This document shows positions 48,800 to 59,994 of a stretch of 64,000 nt of DNA, piece by piece. The DNA is from Glossina fuscipes. Lineage: Eukaryota > Arthropoda > Insecta > Diptera > Glossinidae. The notes beneath the pieces are model-generated. The model saw only the letters and a program-made list of their open reading frames with translations. It was not told the DNA's origin and ran no database searches. Positions within the stretch are counted from its first letter, which is position 1. The number at the start of each line of letters is the position of its first letter. Location of the stretch: NCBI RefSeq assembly GCF_014805625.2, contig NW_023998433.1:2838169-2902168 (forward strand), in the 5' to 3' direction. Both the position numbers and the translations under genes were made by a program.

Positions 48800-49520
48800 T
48801 AAGTAAGAAAGTTATATCCAGCTGGAGGCAAATCTGGCATATTCAGCATCATTACAATCTTTGGCGCCGCATGCCTTTATTTATTGCCATAAAAAGGTAA
48901 ATGGGGTAAAATTTACCCTTCACTTTTTACTTCACTAAAAGACGTTGGTGGGAAAAATTAATATACTATGTCATGGCGTCCGCCACAATTAATTTAGAAT
49001 TAACACACTGATTTTGTCGGTCTCCACTCCACAAGTCCTTTCATTTGATACCCATATCAACGGCATCGTAATGAAAAAATTAATCCACTACAACATGGTG
49101 TCCACAATGTTTATTTTAGAATGAACGCATTTTTAGTCAGATGAAAAGTACAATATAATTTTAAACATTGTGTCTTGTTTACTTTATGATTAATAAGCAT
49201 AAAGCCTCATAAAAGTGAAAAAAAAGAGAAAATTTGATATAATCTTGTGTGTGCATGGCCTTTTTTCCATTATTATACACGAGTAGAAGAGCTTTTCCTA
49301 AGTAAAGTAAAGGTGAAAAATTTCACCATTCTATCTTTTATAATGTGTGAGTAATGAAGAAGGACTTAAAAATTTTTGTTTAGAAAAAGAGAGTTGCGTT
49401 CGGTTTGCACTTCACAGTGGGCTTGTGCTCCGACCCATTTGGCCTTTTTTCAGACCCAACTTGCTTGCAAACACCTCCAATGTTTCCATTTCTTTTCTTA
49501 AACCATCGACAGAAAATTCT
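48800..49520 (-). repeat. INE-1-like interspersed repeat, right end missing
   Basis: The left end 'aagtaagaaagttatatcca' is followed by the 'cacttcactaaaagacg' and 'ccacaattaatttagaa' blocks, as in the 8766 copy. It continues through 'gaacgcatttttagtcagat' (shared with window position 4 onward) to 'aaaaagagagttgcgttcgg'. The terminal module with TATACCC is not seen, so the copy is truncated near 49520. Confidence 0.55.
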
Positions 49521-52119
49521 CCTTTCTACTTGGTTTATAAGTCTGTATAAGAATAAATATGTGCCAGCAGAAGAGCCGAGTGCTATTGTAGTCGTCAATA
49601 TCTAGTACGTAGTGATGATAAACACACGAAATCAAAAGAAATTTATAACAGGCTAAAAAAGAAATGCTTCAGTTTATGCAGAAATTGCAATAATAGTAAG
49701 AATTTTTAAAAAATTTGTTCGTTAAATTTTTTCGCGTCAATATATACGGAGTTAGGAGGGATCAATAGTTTAAAAACTAAAAACAACCGTAGTCGATTTA
49801 CGTCATTTAATATTGGTTTGGGTAGATTGTTTAGAAGAAAAAAAATAGCAAAAATCATCAAAAAGAACCTCCAACATCAGACCGGCTGCTCCTTTTATTA
49901 TTTTACCCTTCTCTGTGTCTTATTAATTATATGTTCTAATTAGAAAGTACGCTTTCCATTGCGAATACTTAATTTCTCAGTTCAGTAAATAACGAAGAAA
50001 CGATAATCAAACGAGAGAATAAATTTTCGATGTAATTAATTTACAAAAATTCATTGTGGAAAAAGTAAACATCAACATTTTCTTTTCGTTTCGTCTCTTC
50101 TTCTACTCTTGTTTTCTGCTTTGTTCTTATTTATTTCAAATTGTTTTGTTTTTTTCTTTTTGAAGCAACCAACTCTACCAAGCAGGAGATTGTATAGAGT
50201 AATAGTTGAAGGGTAATAAGTAGTGAGCACAGAAAGATGTCTGAAAATTAACATAAAAAGTAAATAAATACAAAACTTTCGCATCAACTTAACAAAAATC
50301 ATTTGTTAAGATAAAAACTGAAGGTATTCTGGGTACAATTTCCCTTACAGTCAGCACCAAAGCCTATCATCAATCATGTTAAGTCAACTAAATGAAATAT
50401 TTAAAATAAATGAACTGCTCTAAGGTAGCAAGCTCATACTTCATTGTACAAAGTGACCGTTTAAAAATTAACTAAGTAATTATTGTGTGCAAATATTTGC
50501 TGCAGAGCCAGATCGAAAATTTTTTTTTCTTTTTTTTATATGAATAATACGAATTCCTAATCAACCTAATACTATTGTTAGCCAAAACTAAGTGAAAGGA
50601 AAAATGAATTGTATTTCTAATGTATAATATTCGTATGTAACTCATACGCCACGTTTTTCAAAATTTATATGCTTCGATGAAAGCGTTGAATTGATATAAA
50701 AAGTCATTTGCATGAATTATTCAATTTGCTGTGATAGGTACTTGATATTCGCTGCAAGACGCTGACTTCTTCATTCACTTATTTTACTTACTATCTTTGA
50801 ATCCTCTTCACTTACGAATTACGGAACAGTTGAGAAAACGAATTTGACATATAAAATTAGGTAAAGCAAGGCAATCAGATGGCAAAGTACATTTTGCAGA
50901 TGTCAGTAAACAAAAACAAAAAAGCTTCAAAATTTATATTTATCTAAGGACGAGTTGTAAATATTTTACATTTAGAATATTTCCAGCTACACGTAATTAC
51001 TAACTATCCAACCGTAAATGTGTGTAAGCCTCTACAGTATATTTTTTTTAATTACGTAATCTCTTTACAAGTCTTATAAATCCAGTCATTTAATTACTAA
51101 GTTCTTGAAATAATCAACTTTATCCAGAACATATTCGCAGAACATTATTATGGAGAATACTTAGCGAAAAAGCAAATCTATCAATAAATGTCTCGTCTAT
51201 AATCCTAAGATTAGTTATAATATAATATATCTAAATATTGTGAAGAAATTGATTAATTTTTTTCAATTTCTGAATATTACCAATGAAATGGCAAACGCAT
51301 CTTTTTCCAAATCCCGATAGGTATATATATCATAAAAACACAAGAAACATAAGAAGATCTAACAGAAAAATATATAAGAAAACTCTTTCATATATTAATT
51401 ATTAAAAGTACTTTCGCAAAAATCTATAAAGTCATTTTTGAGAAAAATGCAACAAAAAATGACTTGAGTGCGAGTTCTCTAGTTCGCATGCAGGGTGAGG
51501 TAAATGCGAAATTGCTTCGTAACTTGCTTCTATAACCCACTTACTACTCTCTTACTCTCTGCTTTTTGGGTCTCTTCATTTCTTTAAATGAAAGAACAAT
51601 TTCCGTAAGTGTCAAAGATTTTAATTACCCAAAGCCTGTTTAGGATATTTCTAATTAAATTGTAGACAATTTCCATTAGATTTTAATTTTTTTTGTGTTT
51701 TTTTTTTCGCAAAGAAGAAAAGAACAATCACAAAACCTACAACCAGAGAAACCACAATAGACAGGCCATTAAAATGTGATGTACACATACAAAAATAATA
51801 CCTGCAAGACATATATAAGGCTACCCACTAAATAGAATGAGTAGGAAGACTCATAACAGACATTAAGCTGCAGGAAAAAAGGAAAACAAAGTAAATAATT
51901 ACTTGCAACATTTTTTTCAACTTTTAAGAAAATTACTTTTAATTTTTCTCTCTTTTTTTTCATTTACTAAAATTTAGTGTATGGTACATGGCTAGTTCAA
52001 TATTGCAGGCATTGAATGAATTCATCAAAAATAACACAAAAGCGTTCGTCTATACATTCGTAAAAATAAAAATGAATCGTTGAGTTGTACATGCTACAAA
52101 CAATTTTTTCCGATATTAC
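49521..52119. other. AT-rich spacer with no recognised gene or repeat family
   Basis: Only short low-complexity frames and T or A runs (for example 50521-50537 and 51950-51960) are seen. No tandem repeat longer than about 20 bp stands out. Confidence 0.5.
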
Positions 52120-52825
52120 ATCTTAGTTTCTTCCGAAAAGCTTAAAAACTCTAAGCAACACTCTAACTCTAAGCCCAAGGTCAAGTAGTGAAATTTTCCA
52201 AGTATATTGAAAATGAGCCAAATCGGTCGAGGGACACGCCTGCAGTACTCTGTAAGATAAGAACGCCTCTGTTTTTGAGAAGGAATAAAAAATTGAGTTT
52301 TTCATCATTACTTATAAACGTCAGCAGATAAATGTACAAAAATTTAAACACATACTGTATAGACGATGCTGTAGTACCTGTACAAAAATGGAAAGAAATT
52401 GCCCGCGCTTACCCAATATGATAGTGTATCAAAATTTCATTTTTTTTTTTAATACGTTCATAACACGCACAAATACGCTTCAAAAACCCCGCCATGTATT
52501 TAAATATTTGGGAAATTTTTTTTTACATTCGCATTGCACCTAAGCGTGTCCATCTCATGACTACATCTGCCCATCTGTGTAGTATCTGTGGTAAACATTC
52601 TCCCGTTAGCGAAAATAAAGATATCGCTTATAAATTGTAAAAGAATCTGAGTGTGATTTAAACTTTTCAAACCACACGACTACAACGACCCACGCGACGG
52701 AAACTTGTATTATGGAAATAAAAAAATCAGCCGCGCTCATTCCGTGTTATATAGCATGAAAATATAGTTTTTTTACTCAATAAAGGATTCGCTGACGGCC
52801 GAATATAATTTCTTTCCTTGTTTAC
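52120..52825 (+). repeat. INE-1-like repeat, two-unit composite
   Basis: The first unit contains 'gagccaaatcggtcgaggga' and ends in 'cgcttacccaatatgatagt'. A second set starts near 52455 ('acgcttcaaaaacc', 'gcccatctgtgtagtatct', 'aaacattctcccgttagcg') and ends at 'cgaatataatttctttcctt'. The same two-part order recurs at 56585-57489, and the junction alone is found at 2140-2290. Confidence 0.5.
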
Positions 52826-53574
52826 TCTATCTTTATTTTTCATCATCCATAACCCATTATCCATCATTATTTATCATATGCGCAAAACAAAAAACCAAAT
52901 CGATAAACAAAACTTCATTATGCACTTAATAAAAATGTAACGCAATCACACAAAAGCAAAATATTCAAATCTGTAAGCTATACGGCAATTTTGCAATACG
53001 AAATGGCTCAACAATCAGTACATATCTTGCATTCAAATCTTACGAAGTTGTGGAATTGATCGTATTCTTAAACTTCTCGTAAATGTATTTATTTTTCCCA
53101 AAAAATTTCTTCTTACCTCATGTAGTTTTAACGACTTGAAAAAAAAAATTAATAACGTCTTCGCTGAAACATCGGTTTTGTTTATCTTTCAACGGAATTC
53201 TGTTTCTTTGCAAGACGACGCATCCAGTTTAGTACAATATTTAAAGCCGTAGAGCCTTTCACATTCTTATTTGAATACATCTACTTAGAGAGTTGAGACA
53301 CCTCTTTCCGCTGACATCTTAGCAATTAACGATATAGCAAGTCTATATATAAATTTATTATAATATCCAAGGGATATAACGAATCGTCAATAAATCCATT
53401 AAATACCATCAAGTCACCCAATAAGTTTCTGATATCCTACATATATATGGCAACACTGTAGACAGACCCTTACAATTTCTGGATAGTACCAACCTTCAAA
53501 CGAATCATATCAAAATTTCTCGATATTCTGGCGATTAGTTGATAAATTACAGTTATTGTATTAACTCTATATTC
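52826..53574. other. AT-rich spacer beside mariner remnant
   Basis: No gene or repeat was recognised. It lies downstream of the mariner fragment on the minus strand, where the rest of the transposase would be expected, but no further transposase blocks could be read. Confidence 0.4.
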
Positions 53575-53815
53575 TTAGTTAGTTTGGACTATTTTCTCCG
53601 ATTCTGTCCACTTGGTTCACTGACAATTTGACTTTAGACTGTAATAATGAGCTGATATTTCATCCACTGTCACTTATCGAATAAAAGAATCCTTTTTATT
53701 TTGTCTAAATTGCACGAAGCGTCGCGCTCTGAATCAACAACGGTCCTCACTTCAAACAAAACTTTCTCACAGACATTTTAAATGTTCACGTGCAATGGTG
53801 ACTGGGCGACCGTTT
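53575..53815 (-). pseudogene. Second mariner transposase remnant, middle portion
   Basis: On the minus strand frames give NGRPVTIAREH (53793-53825 region), then KMSVRKFCLK-stop-GP (the family has Trp at the stop), a DSER block, KIKRILLFDK, and VTVDEISAHYYSLKS with the first catalytic Asp (TVDE at 53659-53670), followed by TKWTE and a trace of GENSPN. These correspond in order to the linker and the first half of the mariner catalytic domain. Pieces between them are missing or shifted, and the second and third catalytic residues are absent. It is an old non-functional fragment; relation to the copy at 608-1029 cannot be judged because they cover different parts. Confidence 0.68.
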
Positions 53816-54324
53816 CTTATATCTATCTATATAAGCTATCTCATGCAACTTTGCTTTGGGTTATTCCAAAACGATTTTGTGCACTTTTCACGTTTCGTAG
53901 AACAACGGAGGAATTTAGATAAGCAAACGTCCACCATCTTCGGTCTCCATACGTCTTTAAAATTTAAAATTAATAAACGACGACATACACCTTTTAGGCC
54001 AATGCTGATTGTGAACGGAAATTCCTCCTCCTTCTGAGTTTTCTTGTTTTTCTTTTCAGGCCACAAATGAATAAAACTTTCTACTACCACTTGTTCAAAT
54101 ATATAATAATATAACTGGGAAAATTATAATTTCTAAAAAATGAAACTCTTTATTTAATAAAATTTTATGCAAGTAAAAATATGGGACAAAGTAATGCTCG
54201 ATTTGAAAAATATTTTAAGCATTTTTATTGCTTTTGTATGGCACATAAAAGTTTTTGATGCTTTCAGTAATAAACGAATACTAATACATATATTGCATAT
54301 ATAATTTGCTTTATAAAGGTAATT
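53816..54324. other. Spacer with no recognised gene
   Basis: Overlapping open frames occur on both strands (53795-54037 + and 53836-54090 -) with no recognisable domain. Because they lie directly upstream of the mariner remnant on the minus strand they could include its degraded N-terminus, but no helix-turn-helix blocks could be read. Confidence 0.35.
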
Positions 54325-54745
54325 TAATAATCAGGCAAGTTATATGTGTGAAAATCCTTTCTTTAGACGCACCGCCAAAGAACGGGGTATATTCACTTTA
54401 TCAAAGTGCTTGCAACACTCATCAGAAAGCTTCAAAGATCCTGTTCGAAGGTTGATATCGAAAATGGGCCAAATCAGTCGACAGATACGCTTACAGTGCA
54501 ACATAAATCTCGAATACTTTTACCTTTTAGAGTTTTTGCTAATTGCTCATAAATTATAATAGACACGGAATAAGAATTCTCATATACATCGTAAAAAAAT
54601 GGAAAAATTCAACCACGCCCTCCACCGTAGAGTATGGAAATTAAGCTTTTTTGTGCACTCTTTATTTTCAACCTTTTCAGAATAAAGACAAAGACGGGCA
54701 CAAGAGATAGATTTACAGCCGAATATAATTTTTTACGTTTTTTTT
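54325..54745 (+). repeat. INE-1-like repeat, first-unit copy
   Basis: The blocks 'aatgggccaaatcagtcgac', 'gatacgcttacag' and the end 'gccgaatataattttttac' match the first unit and the terminal segment of the 52120-52825 copy. The copy is diverged and the start is approximate. Confidence 0.45.
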
Positions 54746-56584
54746 TTTTTTTTGCTTCTATTAAAATAGGGAAGATATTATTAATTACAAATTGATTGAT
54801 TAATTTATTAAAATTAAATGACTATAATAAACGTTGTAAATGTTCAATTAAGATTTGTATTACATATGGGAATGTGTGTGCAATCAAGCTGTTCACCTTC
54901 GGCACATTCATCCGGTATTGTTGTTTAACACTTGTTTCAAACGATGAGCTGCTATTCAATTCTTGTAACGATACCTAGAAAATGGGCGGTCAAAAAATAC
55001 ATATTTAGTATTATTATGCCTTACAGCAATTGTGGTGTATGTGATGCACGTAACACGCGAAACTGCTTAATCATTTCCTTAATCCTGAATCATTGTCTAA
55101 ATCGATTTTGTTTTGTCTGTCCATTTGTCCGGTTAAATGCCCGTTCATCTATCTTATGTACAACTTTGATTGCATAATTTTAAGACACTTTGACGAAATT
55201 CGTTACACTGATGCGTTTTGGCGCAATGACGAACGCTATCGAAGATAAATTGGATGAGAACATTTCCCTACATAATAATTGGCTTGATATGAATGAAATT
55301 AAAAGTGTTCATATTTTTTAATAAACATCGGTAGAAAATAATATTTCGACTTATTAAGTAAATGTGAAAAATTTGTATGGGATGGTACTATATTGCGACC
55401 GACTTCAAATACAACATTAGCGTCGAAAAATAAACCTTTTTATGGCAAATAAGTTCAACTTTTACTATTTTATAAAGAAGACTGATCAGCGGAGTCAATT
55501 TGAGATAAATTATAAAAATTATCTATGCCCAATTTGGACCACAATTTGGTGTATTTGTGGAACTTCATTCCGCCTCGCATCACATATAAGGATCCTCGTG
55601 GAAAGCAATTCTTAAGATGGCAACAAAGCCTTTAGGACGAGAAGAATAACAGCATTTTTAACAAGAAAAGTTAACTAAATTGCTAAATTTAGATAAGTTC
55701 AGTTCACGCAAAAGGGACTCCCTCGACTATAAGGTCTACTTTCAAAAGCGTGCCTTCTTAGGAAATTTTTGATATTTTATGATGAAAATAAATAAAGAAT
55801 TTTATTAAGTAAATGTAGGGTGTAAGGCATTTAATTGTTGCCTTACTTGACCACAACATTGTCATTTTAGTTTGCAAACTGATTGATGAACTTTGCCTAC
55901 AATGAAATAATTGATATCGAACAAACTACACATAGATAATCTCGTGTTTCGATAGACTATTATCGACCTTAACTTATTACTACGACAGGAGCGAATTGAA
56001 TCGTAAGAGTTATCGTCTTTCTTTACGCAAACTACATATTAATTAGCATATAAAAATCTTTCTGTAATAAAAAGAACAAAAATAGAAAATGTATATTCGA
56101 CTAGGATCGTTAGTATTTAGTAGCAACAAATGAGATCAGCTTCAGTTTATTGTGTAAACCTACTTTGTACCACTCATCTTCTAAGAATATATATATATAT
56201 ATATATATATATGTGGTCGATATTTACTATGTAATCACGCGATCTATAAACACACGTAATTAAAAACTTACGCTGAAGGAAATAAAAAAAAGTATCCTAC
56301 TGTTCTTTGATGAAACAGGCCAACGGCCCTATTTTCCATTTAAGTTTAAACTTTTCATCTGATGAGAATAAAAATCAAATGACCTGATTCCCCTTTTTGC
56401 GCTAATCAAGCGAGCACAATTGTTAAGAATGTGTAAGCATGTGTATTAGATCGTGTATCGGGTATCGTACGGACAAGTGCAATTTATGCATTAATCCCTT
56501 GAAATTAAACATAAGCAGAAACTTGCGTTTCTATTTTTTCATCCGTATATTCTTTAATGTTGAGTTAAAGTGAATTAACTGTCC
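54746..56584. other. AT-rich spacer; TA microsatellite; possible repeat fragment
   Basis: (AT)n at 56187-56212. 'gtaaatgtagggtgtaagg' near 55810 read on the minus strand resembles the start of the second dispersed family, but too little matches for a firm call. No gene is supported. Confidence 0.4.
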
Positions 56585-57489
56585 GTTTGCAACAACCGAA
56601 AGGAAGCTTAAGAGACCCCATAAAGTATAAATATTCTTGATCAACATTAAATTTTGAATCGATTTAAGCACGCCTGCCTTTCGGTCTCTTCGCTTGTACG
56701 TCGTTGTAACGCCTATTGTGAAGAATCTTCCGACAGTAAAAAGCTATTTATTATTATTATTTTATTATTTATTATTATTTATTATTATTTTATGTATATC
56801 AGGTTGTTATTGATAATAAGTCAAATTGCTCGAGGGACAAGCCTACATTGCGACGTAAACTGAGAAAATCTCCGTTTTTCAAAAGGAATAAAATATTGGT
56901 GCTTTAGTCATTAAGCAAAAGCTACACCAAATAAGTCTATAAAACTTTGAACATATTTCTTATGGATGATACTGTACTACCGAATAGAAAAAATTTACAA
57001 TGCCTGCCCAGTATTTTAAAGTATGAAATTTCAATTATTTTCCTTACTTTTTTCCTTAACGCGCAGAAGTAAACTTTAAAAAGTTTATAAATTCTTGCGC
57101 TCAAGCATGCCCATCTGTTCATCTGTCCGTTCAACCAAATGTGCAATATCTGTGATGAAGGTCATCCCGTTCCCAAAAACAAAAATATCCCCTACAAATT
57201 TGCAAGAGACTTCGGAAAAGACTCAAAGTTTTCAATCGACATGCCTATGCAACAAACACTGCGAACACCTTTGCTCTCCGTGTTTTTTGCTTGTTACTTA
57301 TGAAGTACAATACATACACCATATAAATTTCTACTTCTATTTTGAAAATAGAAAAAATCACCCGCGCCAAGCCAATATTAAAGAGTCTAAAAATTTAGTT
57401 CTTCTCCGCTTTTTAGTCCTTTTTAAGAAAACGGTGATGGGTAAAAAAATTTCGATGGCGACCTAATCTAATTTTCTTACTTGTTTTCT
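56585..57489 (+). repeat. INE-1-like repeat, two-unit composite, near complete
   Basis: About 905 bp. The first unit includes 'aggaagcttaagagacccca' and 'ataaagtataaatattcttg' followed by 'atcaac', the most Drosophila INE-1-like stretch in the window. The second unit runs from about 57060 with 'catgcccatctgttcatctg' to the end 'ttttcttacttgttttc'. A TTA microsatellite (56748-56793) sits inside the first unit. Confidence 0.6.
56748..56793. repeat. TTA-type microsatellite
   Basis: Imperfect TTA/TTTA repeat of about 45 bp lying inside an INE-1-like copy. Confidence 0.85.
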
Positions 57490-59994
57490 TCTAATTTTTA
57501 GCTATAATGCATTGCTGGCTGATAGGATTAAGCAGCAACCGTAGCCAATCAAATATTTGAATACGTGAAACTTTAACTGTTTTATCTCAATTTTTATTAT
57601 ACCAACTTCAAAGTAAGACGACGAATTGACGAAGGGATAGACATACGGGTCTGGCTAATCCCGTTGTGAGTTATTTTATGCTAAGCAGATATATGCATAT
57701 ATACGTACTCTATAAGAGCCTCCGTTAATAATTTGTCTTAGTGCTGTAATGAGAAAGCAAACTTAAATGTCTTCCTATCATTCGATGATACATGAAAAAA
57801 TACTGTCTTTCTCTCTAGCTTACCATGCAAAATGGTGTGTTGGAAAGAAGAAAATAAAAAAGTGCTACATTTTTCGTATTTTGCTACTAAGGAAACCAAC
57901 AAATACAGTGACAAGCGACCAAAGTAATATGTTGCCACCTGATGACATGGCGTCACGCACACAACCGCATGCTATACGCCTAATATATACATTTAGAAAC
58001 TTGACCACTACTACTATAACATGCAACTCACACACTCGCCAACAGGCTCCTTGCCTGGTACGTCTTTTTATTTAGTCAAACATTGTTATGGAGAACTTAA
58101 ACAAAGTGGTCTAACAGGCAGATACTGACAAATTTCATTGTTATTAATAACATATGTATATATCTATAAAAGTTGAATGCTTTCACGCACTGTTAAATAA
58201 GTAATTTGCTAAATTTCTAAACCAATAACATAATAAATGACAAGATGCCTAGCAAAAGTTTTTCACACAGCCACACATATCCAATTATTAAGATATATAT
58301 ATATTTATTTATTTCCAAAGTTAATTATATAAGCAATTCTTTTATAATTTAAGCTTCTATTAAAGGTGTTTATATGTGTTTCCCCCACTAACGCAGCCAC
58401 CTATACACCCATATAATGAGCAATAAAGTAGTCAACAGTAACTTTATCAGACATAGACTCAACAATATGATCGGAATATGTGTGCGAATGTAGTAAAATT
58501 TTATATGCTCTTTATCATATATTAGCACAAGAGACGTAACAAAAAGACATCTATGTAAACAGCAACTGACTTTGTACCTGTGTCGTTTTTACTTTTTTCC
58601 TGCTTCACGGGGAAGATTAAACGGCTTTTAAAATTTTTCTACCAAATAGTAAATAGTAAATAGTATATGAATGCATGCATACGAAGCATACGAAACTTGC
58701 ATGGAACGTGCATGCATGAGATTCCTCCTTCTACCGAAATAGTTGAAATGTTACGTTTTTAATGAAACGTAAATATCTTGTGGGCTTACAGGACGTTATT
58801 GTATGCAAAAAAGAAAAGAAGAAAAAATAAAAAAAAGCACAAATACATGCAAACGTAGTTTACACAATTACACATGCACACAATGCCAACCACAGATGCC
58901 TGTAATCGCTATATGTCTGCAGCTTTGGATATGTGCTTACTAAGAAAATATAAGTGTTGTAATAATTTTCCCTGCTTTTCAGTTCATTAGGACTTTGGAT
59001 ATTCAAACATGCATAAATGTACGAGAATTTTGACTCTTATTTTTGTTTTGTTTTTTTTTCTCATCTTTTGCGGAACGAGAACTTTCCACAACCAGAAGAA
59101 AACGACTTTATTGAATTTTGAAGAGCATATGTAGGTAAACGTATGAGTACGAAAAAATAACCGAACAAAATATATACTGAAAGCAAAATGTAAAACATCA
59201 AGTGTTTAGTGGTGTGTCGGTATTTATTGGTTTCACACAATTATCTACAATGTTGGCTACTTTAAAATTGACTTAGCAAACGAGCGGTAGCGATAATATA
59301 CTAGCAATAGTGGTAGTAGCACCAGTAGCAGTAATGGTAGTAGTTTAACATCTTTGTGTTTTCCTATGTTTTTTTCTATCCTTACCAGATAATCTAATAA
59401 TCAGAAACAGAAATAGTGTTGATTTAAAAACGTTTAACTGAAGTCATACCTTTTAATTTAAGCCTTTTGCTAAATTTAGAGCATTTATGTTCCTTGACAA
59501 TTTTTCTCATTAAGACGAATACCTGAAGAATTCCAAAAAATCAAAGAAAAATTGTTTTCACAACAAAAACGTAGCTGTACAAGCTCTTGTGCCAAAGGGA
59601 ATTCATCAGCTTTCGTAATGTCGTCGACGTCATCAAGTTGATATTTTTGGCAGTAAAATATCATGTACAAATTTTATAAACATGTTGAAGAGAATTTTGG
59701 GGACCCATCATGTGAATTGAATATCATAGGAAGCGCGCGGCAAGATTTTTTCTATTTTTACTTATAGGCGTGATGCGGAAGTCGTAATAGCTATAGAATT
59801 AATAAGTAAAAAATTTCAAAACTTACTTCTCTCTCCCTCTTTCTTCCCTTGCCCATCCCTCTGTATAGATGTGTGTGTGTCTGTGTGTGTGTTGTTGTTT
59901 TTTGCTTTACGAGCTGAAGGTAGAAAATCTTCAAAAGATACTGCTGTTTCTTAGTAGCAGCATGCACCATTCGCCATCCATGGGCCATACGCAC
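57490..59994. other. AT-rich spacer with simple repeats; no gene supported
   Basis: 'aaatagtaaatagtaaatag' tandem at about 58645-58668; interrupted AGT/AGC repeats at 59300-59345; (TG)n at 59869-59893; CA-rich stretches near 58860-58890. The plus-strand frame 57767-58075 has no recognisable domain. Confidence 0.5.

Noticed and set aside
53836..54090. 84-codon minus-strand frame as mariner N-terminus
   Set aside because: The position fits but no helix-turn-helix or linker residues could be matched.
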